From Acidimicrobiaceae bacterium (lineage in GTDB: Bacteria > Actinomycetota > Acidimicrobiia > Acidimicrobiales > RAAP-2): a stretch of 10,821 nt of DNA. Every line of letters begins with the position of its first letter. The first letter of the stretch is position 1. Location of the stretch: the NCBI GenBank assembly GCA_003157945.1, contig PMFY01000239.1:3049-13869 (forward strand), read 5' to 3'. The position numbers and the translations under genes were made by a program. The notes under the pieces were generated by a model. The model was not told the DNA's origin. It searched no databases and saw only the letters and a program-made list of their open reading frames with translations. Shown one piece after another: positions 5,825 to 10,821 of this stretch.

Positions 5825-7108
5825 GTGGCCGTGCCGAGCGAGGAGAGCGACGGGACTCCCCTGGACCCACCGACGATCGTCAGTGAGTCGTCGGTCGAGC
5901 GCAAGGACCGTGAGGTGGGGCCCGACGCGCCGCGCCGCGAGCGGCTGTTCGCCGCGGCGTCGGCCCGGGGCGTACCGCTGCGCACCATCCTCACCGTGGA
6001 CCTCGTGGTCATCGCCACGTGGGTGATGTACCGGCTGCTCGGCCGCCTGCGGGAAGTCATCCTGTGGACGCTCATCGCCGCCTTCCTCGCGCTGGTGCTC
6101 AATCCGGCCGTCGTGGCGCTGCAGCGCCACCGCTTCCGGCGGGGCGCCGCCGTGGGGGTCGTCTTCGCCCTGGCGGTGGGCATCTTCGCCGGCCTGCTGG
6201 CCCTGTTCGGTTATCCGCTGGTCAACTCCCTCACCCACGTCGCCGAGCGTCTCCCCACCATGGTCGACCAGGTCCAGCGGGGCCATGGCTGGCTGGCGCA
6301 CACCCTGCAGCGGTTCGGGCTGCTCAAGTGGGTCCAGACCAATGCACCCCGCCTCAAGCAGGCCGCCCACAACCTCGGCAAGCCCGCGCTCTCCGTGGGC
6401 ACCAACCTGGGCAAGGCGGTCTTCTCGACGATCCTGGCGCTGACCACCATCGCCTTCCTGTCGCTGTTCATGCTGCTCGAGGCCCCCCTGCTGCGGCGCA
6501 GCCTGCTCGCCAACATGAACCCCCGCCTGCGGGGGACCGTGACGGACGTGGCGGGGACGGTGTCCCGCTCGGTGACGGCCTACGTGCTCGGCACCGCGGC
6601 GATGGGCCTCCTGTTCGGTCTCGTGGTCTTCGTCACCCTGGTGATCCTCGGGGTCCCCTTCGCCCTCCTGCTCGGCCTCTGGGTGGCCCTGGTCGCCATG
6701 ATCCCGCTCGTCGGCGGCCTGATCGGCGGCGTGCCGACGGTGGCCCTGGCCCTCCTGCACTCACCGACGGCCGGCGTGGTCACCGTCATCGTGTTCATCG
6801 GGTTCCAGCTCGTCGAGAACCACTTCCTCTACCCGGTGGTGATGAGCCGCACGGTGCGGATGAACCCGTTGTGGGTGCTGCTGTCGGTCCTGATCGGCGC
6901 CAACCTCGGGGGAGTCTTCGGGTCGAGCCTCGGAGCGCTGACGGGGGCGCTGGTGGCCATCCCGGTGGGTGGCGCCATCCAGGTCGTGTTCCGTGAGGTG
7001 TGGGAGCGGTCCCGGGCCCAGCCGTCCGAGGGTGGTGCTCCCGGTGACGGCACGGTGGCGGCCGGCGGGACCGGGGATCCGGCCCCGGTGCCGAGCGCAC
7101 CGCGGTAG
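5825..7108 (+). CDS. AI-2E/PerM-family (PF01594-type) membrane transporter
   Basis: This is a 427-residue integral membrane protein of the AI-2E transporter superfamily (YdiK, PerM, TqsA), whose members have been linked to export of autoinducer-2 or other solutes and to cation/proton antiport. The substrate cannot be read from sequence. A polar N-terminus (1-50) is followed by paired helices (about 54-130), a soluble segment (about 135-195), then C-terminal helices. Family marks are TTIAFLSLFMLLEAPLLRR (207-225), IPLVGGLIGGVP (293-304), and LVENHFLYPVVMSRTVRMNP (329-348), equivalent to the usual Q-x-x-E...P-x-x-x-x-x-x-x-x-x-x-P block. The end (about 398-427) is Gly/Pro-rich. GTG 5825 was chosen over upstream codons from 5750 because those run antisense into the divergent gene, and because a -10-like box sits six bases ahead. 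GTG 5831 is also possible. Confidence 0.85.
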   Translation: MAVPSEESDGTPLDPPTIVSESSVERKDREVGPDAPRRERLFAAASARGVPLRTILTVDLVVIATWVMYRLLGRLREVILWTLIAAFLALVLNPAVVALQRHRFRRGAAVGVVFALAVGIFAGLLALFGYPLVNSLTHVAERLPTMVDQVQRGHGWLAHTLQRFGLLKWVQTNAPRLKQAAHNLGKPALSVGTNLGKAVFSTILALTTIAFLSLFMLLEAPLLRRSLLANMNPRLRGTVTDVAGTVSRSVTAYVLGTAAMGLLFGLVVFVTLVILGVPFALLLGLWVALVAMIPLVGGLIGGVPTVALALLHSPTAGVVTVIVFIGFQLVENHFLYPVVMSRTVRMNPLWVLLSVLIGANLGGVFGSSLGALTGALVAIPVGGAIQVVFREVWERSRAQPSEGGAPGDGTVAAGGTGDPAPVPSAPR

Positions 7109-7127
7109 TCCCAGGTCGCGAAGCCTC

Positions 7128-7155
7128 CCGGACTCCCGGATCACGACTAGTCCGG
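7128..7155. repeat. Inverted repeat in the 7109-7182 intergenic region
   Basis: CCGGACT (7128-7134) and AGTCCGG (7149-7155) are perfect complements separated by 14 bases. The repeat lies after the AI-2E-family stop and its right arm reaches the expected -35 region of the next gene. It could be a terminator without a U tract, or an operator. Seven-base symmetry alone is weak evidence. Confidence 0.3.
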
Positions 7156-7170
7156 CCACCGGCGCTCCCG

Positions 7171-7176
7171 TAAGCT
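7171..7176 (+). promoter_or_regulatory. Putative -10 box of the GT2 gene (leaderless start)
   Basis: TAAGCT fits the actinobacterial TAnnnT consensus and lies six bases (ACGCGG) before ATG 7183, so transcription would begin at or next to the start codon. The best -10 candidate in the window. No clear -35 is visible. Confidence 0.5.
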
Positions 7177-7182
7177 ACGCGG

Positions 7183-7926
7183 ATGGCCGTCCTGGTGGTC
7201 CTGCCGACCTACAACGAGTCCCAGAACATCGACCGCGTCCTGCGGCGCATCCGGGCCGCCCTGCCGGAGGCCACGGTGCTGGTGGTCGACGACGGCAGCC
7301 CGGACGGGACGGCCGACCAGGCCGAGATCCTGGGCAAGGAGCTGGGCAGCATCGAGGTCATGCGCCGGGCGGGCAAGTCCGGCCTGGGCAGCGCCTACCG
7401 GGCCGGATTCCGCTGGGGTCTGGACCACGGCTTCGACGCCTGCATCGAGATGGACGCCGACCTCTCCCACGAACCGGAGGCCCTGCCGAGCCTGGTGGCG
7501 CCCCTGGAGGACGGGGCGGAGCTCGTCATCGGGTCGCGGTACATCCCCGGCGGGGTGATCCCGAACTGGGCCTGGCACCGGCGGCTGCTGTCCCGGGGCG
7601 GCAACCTCTACGCCTCCGCGCTGCTCGGCCTCGGGGTGTCGGACGCCACCGCCGGGTTCCGCTGCTACGCCGCCCCGCTCCTGGAGCGACTCGACCTCGA
7701 TGCTGTCCGGGCCGAGGGGTACGGCTTCCAGATCGAGATGACGTACGAGTCCCGCAAGGCGGGGGCATCCATCCTCGAGGTGCCGATCCGCTTCGTCGAC
7801 CGGGTCGACGGCGAGTCGAAGATGTCCACCTTCATCGTGGTCGAGGCGCTGGGCCTGGTGACGCTGTGGGGCATCGAGCGGCTGTTCGGCGGCCTGCGCC
7901 GCTCCCGGCAGGTCGAACACGTCTGA
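7183..7926 (+). CDS. GT2 glycosyltransferase, polyprenol-phosphate mannose synthase (DPM1/Ppm1)-like
   Basis: This 247-residue protein resembles enzymes that transfer a sugar, typically mannose from GDP-mannose, to polyprenyl phosphate on the cytoplasmic face of the membrane. In actinobacteria the product feeds lipoglycan assembly and protein O-mannosylation. The GT-A fold runs the whole length. Visible are the start VVLPTYNE (5-12), nucleotide-binding DDGSPDGT (36-43), the DxD metal site in MDADLSHEP (90-98), GSRYIPGG (117-124), the DPM-type W..R.L.S..GN run (129-141), DATAGFRCY (154-162) and GYGFQIEM (179-186). No C-terminal membrane domain or fused apolipoprotein N-acyltransferase is present, unlike the fused Ppm1 of M. 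tuberculosis. A glucose or other sugar donor cannot be excluded. It probably shares a transcript with the hydrolase 13 bases downstream. Confidence 0.87.
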   Translation: MAVLVVLPTYNESQNIDRVLRRIRAALPEATVLVVDDGSPDGTADQAEILGKELGSIEVMRRAGKSGLGSAYRAGFRWGLDHGFDACIEMDADLSHEPEALPSLVAPLEDGAELVIGSRYIPGGVIPNWAWHRRLLSRGGNLYASALLGLGVSDATAGFRCYAAPLLERLDLDAVRAEGYGFQIEMTYESRKAGASILEVPIRFVDRVDGESKMSTFIVVEALGLVTLWGIERLFGGLRRSRQVEHV

Positions 7927-7939
7927 TGCCCCCGCCGGC

Positions 7940-8785
7940 GTGCGGGTGAGCCCCTCCGGCACGGGCCCGGTGACCGTGGACCGGGGGTCCGGGCCCACCG
8001 TCCTCCTGCTGCACGGCCAGCCGGGGACCGGGGCCTCGTGGGACCCGCTGACCGATCGGCTGGTCGACCGGTTCCGGGTCCTCGCCCCGGACCGCCCCGG
8101 GTACGGGCGCACCACGGGGGAGGCGCGTGGGTTCGCCGGCAACGTCGACTACGCCGCCGACCTCCTGGGCGCCCACGGCGGCGGACCGGCGACGGTGGTG
8201 GCCCACAGCTGGGCCGGCGGTGTCGCCGTCCTCCTCGCCGTCCGTCGTCCCGAACTCGTCTCCGGACTGGTCCTGGTCGGGGCGGCGTGCACACCGGACA
8301 GCCTGGACGCCATCGACCGCCTGCTCGGGCTGCCCGCGGTCGGTGACGCACTGACCGTGGCGGGGCTGCTGGCCCTGGGCGAGGTCCTGCCCCGGGCGCG
8401 CCGCCTGACGCCCCGTCTGCCGGCGCGCCTGCGCGACCCCGTCCGGGCGACCCTGCCCGATCGGGGGGTGCTGGGTGGTGAGCGCGGGGCGCTCGGCCGC
8501 CACCGTCGGACGTTCGCGGCCGAGCAACGGGCCCTGCTGCAGGAGCTGCCGGAGGTCCACGCCGCCCTGGGCGGGATCCGGGTGCCGACCGCGGTGGTGG
8601 TCGGGCGGTGGGACGTCGTGGTCCGCCCCTCGGCCGGGCGGACGCTGGCGGTCGCCGTGCCGGGCGCCGAGCTCATCGAGCTCCCCCGGTCCGGGCACTT
8701 CGTGGCCCGCGACGCACCGGACGAATTGGCCCGGATCGTGGCCCGGGTGGCGGGGGAGACGGGGGAGACGGCCGTCAGTCGCTGA
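7940..8785 (+). CDS. Alpha/beta-fold hydrolase
   Basis: This 281-residue alpha/beta hydrolase covers the usual family length. The oxyanion-hole motif LLHGQPGTGASW is at 23-34. The nucleophile elbow AHSWAGG is at 88-94 with Ser90. The acid is probably Asp225 in VGRWDVVV, and the catalytic His is probably His253 in SGHFVARDAPDEL. A cap insertion lies at about 117-205. The order suggests an esterase, epoxide-hydrolase-like or MenH-like enzyme, but the substrate is not readable. A nearby isochorismate synthase makes MenH (SHCHC synthase) tempting; opposite strand and lack of specific MenH residues argue caution. GTG 7940 or GTG 7946 could start it; the latter overlaps the stop of a seven-codon ORF (7926-7949). 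A nine-base tandem repeat (8752-8769) encodes GETGET near the C-terminus. Its stop lies inside a hairpin shared with the convergent gene. Confidence 0.8.
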   Translation: MRVSPSGTGPVTVDRGSGPTVLLLHGQPGTGASWDPLTDRLVDRFRVLAPDRPGYGRTTGEARGFAGNVDYAADLLGAHGGGPATVVAHSWAGGVAVLLAVRRPELVSGLVLVGAACTPDSLDAIDRLLGLPAVGDALTVAGLLALGEVLPRARRLTPRLPARLRDPVRATLPDRGVLGGERGALGRHRRTFAAEQRALLQELPEVHAALGGIRVPTAVVVGRWDVVVRPSAGRTLAVAVPGAELIELPRSGHFVARDAPDELARIVARVAGETGETAVSR

Positions 8786-8788
8786 CGG
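8772..8788. terminator. Hairpin shared by two convergent stop codons
   Basis: CCGTCAG (8772-8778), loop TCG, CTGACGG (8782-8788) is a perfect seven-base-pair stem with a three-base loop. It holds both stop codons: TGA of the hydrolase (8783-8785) and, on the minus strand, TGA of the isochorismate synthase (8775-8777). Being symmetric, it could act for transcripts from both sides. There is no U tract on either side, so intrinsic termination is uncertain; transcript 3'-end protection is another option. Confidence 0.45.
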
Positions 8789-10178
8789 GTCCGTCCCCGG
8801 GTCCGGGTGTCGTGGTGTGGAACGGAACGCCCGGGGCCAGGGCCTCGAACACCGCGGCGAACTTGAGGCCGGTCTCCCGCAACTCGACCTCGGGCCGGGA
8901 ACCGGACACGATCCCGACGCCGGCGGTCAGGGCCACGGAACCGGCGTCCACCGTCATGGCCCGGATGCCGACGACGAAGCGACCGTCGCCCGCCCCGTCG
9001 ATCCAGCCGACCGGTCCGGCGTAGTGACCCCGGGCCCCGTCCTCGAGCCGGTCGATGAGCTCGAGGGCCGCCTGGCGGGGCACGCCGCCCACGGCCGGGG
9101 TCGGGTGGAGGAGGGACACGAGGTGCAGGGCGTCCGGGACCCCTCCCTCGGGCCGGGTGCGCAGCGTCCCCCCGATGGCGGTGCCGAGATGGGTGATGTT
9201 GTGGAGGTGGACCAGCTCGGGGTGCGCAGGGACGTCCAGGTCCTCGCTCCACGGTGCCAGGGCGTCACGGATGGCGTCGACCACCAGCCGGTGCTCCTCG
9301 GTGTCCTTGGCCGAGTCGAGCAGCGCGGTGGGCAGGGTGCTGTCGGCCGGGTGCACCCGATCGGTGGTGCCGGCCAGGGGCACACTCCGGAAGCGGTGCC
9401 CGCGACGCTCGACCAGGAGCTCCGGACTGGCCCCCACGAACCGCCCGTCGGGCGTCGGCAGCGCGAACAGGGTGCAGCTGGGCTCGAGTGCGGCCCACCG
9501 CTCCAGCACGGCGGGGACGTCCGGGGCGCGCCCGGTCGTGACGTCCACCCGTCGGGCGAGCACCACCTTGGTGACCTCGTGCCGGTCGATGGCGGCCACG
9601 GCCTGCGCCACCCGGTCCTCGAACTCGCCGTCGGTGGTGCGTGGCCGGATCCTCCACGAGATGGGCCCGTCGCCGGGCCGGGCCGTGCGGGCCCGCGCCA
9701 CCAGGCGCTCGCGCAGGAGGCCCGGATCCTCGTCCGGCGCTCCGTCCGGGCCGGCGGCCACCGTGGCCCACTCCGAGCCGTCGGCCTCCCGGCAGTACAG
9801 GACGGCGGGCACGGTCAACCCCGTGGCGCGGTGGCGCTCGAAGGGCAGGGCGCCGAAGGCCAGCACGGGACGCAGGTCGCTGGACCCGTGGGGCAGCCGG
9901 TCGTCGCAGGGGATGCCGGCCAGGTCGGCCACCGCCCGGGCCGCGCCGACGGGGTCGGCGGACCCGCCCGGCAGCTCGAGGCGGACGGCGCGGCCGAGGC
10001 CGATCAGGACCCGCCCGCCGTCGGCCAGGACGATGCCGTCGTCACCGGCCAGGGACCAGGGGTCGATGGCCGGCCCCGGGGGCAGCGCCACCCGCCGGGC
10101 CGTCACGGTGGGGAGACGGCCGACGGACCCGGCCGCCCGTCGGGTGTCGGAGGTGGCGGGGGCCGGGACGGGGGTCAC
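8775..10178 (-). CDS. menF: Isochorismate synthase
   Basis: This enzyme isomerises chorismate to isochorismate with Mg2+, the entry to menaquinone (MenF) or to salicylate/catechol siderophores (EntC, DhbC). The protein is 467 residues, with a variable N-terminal half and a chorismate-binding domain from about 185. Visible motifs are KVVLARR (204-210) with the likely general-base Lys204, GASPELLVER (249-258), PLAGTTDR (267-274), KDTEEHRLVVDAI (291-303) with acidic metal/acid residues, LHNITHLGT (325-333), LHPTPAVGGVP (357-367), and VELRETGLKF (431-440). The GT dipeptide in PLAGT and lack of an amidotransferase partner argue against anthranilate or aminodeoxychorismate synthase. GTG 10178 overlaps the menG stop (GTGA on the minus strand), so the two are probably cotranslated. 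That favours menaquinone over a siderophore role; no siderophore gene is seen. Confidence 0.9.
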   Translation of the reverse strand: MTPVPAPATSDTRRAAGSVGRLPTVTARRVALPPGPAIDPWSLAGDDGIVLADGGRVLIGLGRAVRLELPGGSADPVGAARAVADLAGIPCDDRLPHGSSDLRPVLAFGALPFERHRATGLTVPAVLYCREADGSEWATVAAGPDGAPDEDPGLLRERLVARARTARPGDGPISWRIRPRTTDGEFEDRVAQAVAAIDRHEVTKVVLARRVDVTTGRAPDVPAVLERWAALEPSCTLFALPTPDGRFVGASPELLVERRGHRFRSVPLAGTTDRVHPADSTLPTALLDSAKDTEEHRLVVDAIRDALAPWSEDLDVPAHPELVHLHNITHLGTAIGGTLRTRPEGGVPDALHLVSLLHPTPAVGGVPRQAALELIDRLEDGARGHYAGPVGWIDGAGDGRFVVGIRAMTVDAGSVALTAGVGIVSGSRPEVELRETGLKFAAVFEALAPGVPFHTTTPGPGDGPVSD

Positions 10179-10821
10179 GGGCGACCGGTCCGCGTGGCGG
10201 TCACGAGCTGGCTCAGCCCACCCGACAGGGCCCGTCGGTTGACCGCCGAGAACCCCGCCTCGCCCAGGAGCGTCCGGAGTTCGCCGGTGCCGGGCAGGTA
10301 GGCGGTCGAGCGGGGCAGGTAGCGGTAGGCGTCACGGTCCGACAGCAGTCCCCCGATCAGCGGCACCACCCGTCGGAACCAGAACCGGTCGCCCCATCGG
10401 AGCAGGCCGGCATCGGGCTCGGACACCTCGAGCAGGCTGATGCGCCCCCCGGGCCGGACGATGCGGGCGAACTCGGCGAACACGCCGGCGAGGTCGGAGA
10501 AGTTGCGCAGCGCGTAGCCGCACGTCACCCCGTCGATCGAGGCGGTGGTCACGGGCAGCTCGGCCCCATCGGCCTGGGCGAGCGGGAGCCCGGTGCGGTT
10601 GGCCGCCAACATGCCCCACGACAGGTCCATACCGACGGCGCGGTAGCCGCCGTCGCGGAGCAGCTTGAGGAAGTCGCCGGTACCGCAGGCCAGGTCGAGC
10701 ACGAGGGACCCCGCCGGCAACCCGAGGGCCCGCAGCGACTGCTTCCGCCAACGCACGTCGAGGCCGAACGTCATCGTGCGGTTCACGAGGTCGTACCGGG
10801 GGGCGATGGTGTCGAACATCG
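10175..10821 (-). CDS. menG: Demethylmenaquinone methyltransferase (UbiE/MenG family), 5' end at window edge
   Basis: This SAM-dependent C-methyltransferase carries out the last step of menaquinone synthesis, methylating demethylmenaquinone. From the Met at 10817-10819 there are 214 residues. The family usually has 10-20 residues before the MFD.IA.RYD motif, so the true start is probably beyond the right edge. Motifs (numbered from that Met) are MFDTIAPRYDLVNRTMTFG (1-19), WRK (24-26), the SAM-binding VLDLACGTGDF (40-50), D65 in VGMDLSWGML (a position that typically contacts SAM), GYALRNFSDL (101-110) and IVRPGGRISLLEVSEP (about 119-134). The C-terminal SGGLSQLVTATR run matches the family's GG.....G.. 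end. A general UbiE also acts on ubiquinone, but the overlapping downstream isochorismate synthase and actinobacterial look favour menaquinone only. Confidence 0.9.
   Translation of the reverse strand, partial: MFDTIAPRYDLVNRTMTFGLDVRWRKQSLRALGLPAGSLVLDLACGTGDFLKLLRDGGYRAVGMDLSWGMLAANRTGLPLAQADGAELPVTTASIDGVTCGYALRNFSDLAGVFAEFARIVRPGGRISLLEVSEPDAGLLRWGDRFWFRRVVPLIGGLLSDRDAYRYLPRSTAYLPGTGELRTLLGEAGFSAVNRRALSGGLSQLVTATRTGRP

Noticed and set aside
5519..6760. 413-codon minus-strand frame across the YbhN/AI-2E border
   Set aside because: It reads antisense through the AI-2E-family gene and out of frame through the YbhN-like gene; composition is Gln/Glu/His/Gly-rich with no motif.
8752..8769. Tandem GGGGGAGAC repeat as a mobile-element or regulatory repeat
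   Set aside because: Two nine-base copies in frame, encoding GETGET; simple slippage near a C-terminus explains it.
8775..10178. Anthranilate or aminodeoxychorismate synthase component I
   Set aside because: The PLAGT motif, the KVVLAR lysine and the menG overlap fit isochorismate synthase, and there is no glutamine amidotransferase partner.
8475..10301. 608-codon + strand frame opposite isochorismate synthase
   Set aside because: The minus strand carries all chorismate-binding motifs. The + frame is repetitive Gly/Asp/His/Gln sequence with no domain and runs through a genuine convergent gene border.
1..10821. CRISPR array, tRNA, rRNA, transposase, integrase or toxin-antitoxin pair
   Set aside because: No spaced repeats, cloverleaf, rRNA-like segment or matching protein motif was seen; genes are tightly packed housekeeping types.

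Overview
The window is a gene-dense stretch of a very G+C-rich bacterial chromosome. It most resembles an actinobacterium. The RodA is of the mycobacterial type, several starts look leaderless (a TAnnnT-like box 6-7 bases before an ATG/GTG), and GTG starts and 4-base stop/start overlaps are common. Deep-branching Actinobacteria such as Acidimicrobiia are a guess; nothing here fixes the genus. I see no tRNA, rRNA, CRISPR array, transposon or phage gene, and the content is housekeeping, not accessory.

Layout, left to right. The tail of an unidentified, probably membrane, gene (+) runs by a 4-base overlap into a DUF151 'bifunctional nuclease' gene (+, 60-599). A RodA-type peptidoglycan glycosyltransferase (-, 625-2055) converges on it. 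A 154-bp divergent region (2056-2209) separates rodA from ppk1, polyphosphate kinase (+, 2210-4615). Ppk1 overlaps by 155 bp, tail to tail, a YbhN/UPF0104 flippase-like membrane protein (-, 4461-5783). That gene is divergent from an AI-2E/PerM-family membrane protein (+, 5825-7108). Next come a polyprenol-phosphate-mannose-synthase-like GT2 glycosyltransferase (+, 7183-7926) and an alpha/beta hydrolase (+, 7940-8785). The hydrolase converges with an 11-bp overlap on isochorismate synthase (-, 8775-10178), which lies directly downstream of menG/ubiE (-, 10175 to the right edge). No gene-free stretch reaches 300 bases.

How the genes may work together. menG and the isochorismate synthase are translationally overlapping and supply the last and first steps of menaquinone synthesis. 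RodA, the GT2 enzyme (lipid-linked sugar donor) and the YbhN-like protein point to envelope work. Ppk1 serves phosphate and stress physiology. These are neighbours on both strands, not one operon.

The most unusual structure is the ppk1 leader. A perfect 11-bp hairpin (2122-2147) contains a GGAGG ribosome-binding sequence paired with a CCTCC. Two tiny ORFs follow, linked to each other and to ppk1 by ATGA overlaps, and a second, weaker hairpin covers the ppk1 ribosome-binding region. It looks like a possible translational control element. I see no wholly new multi-gene system here.
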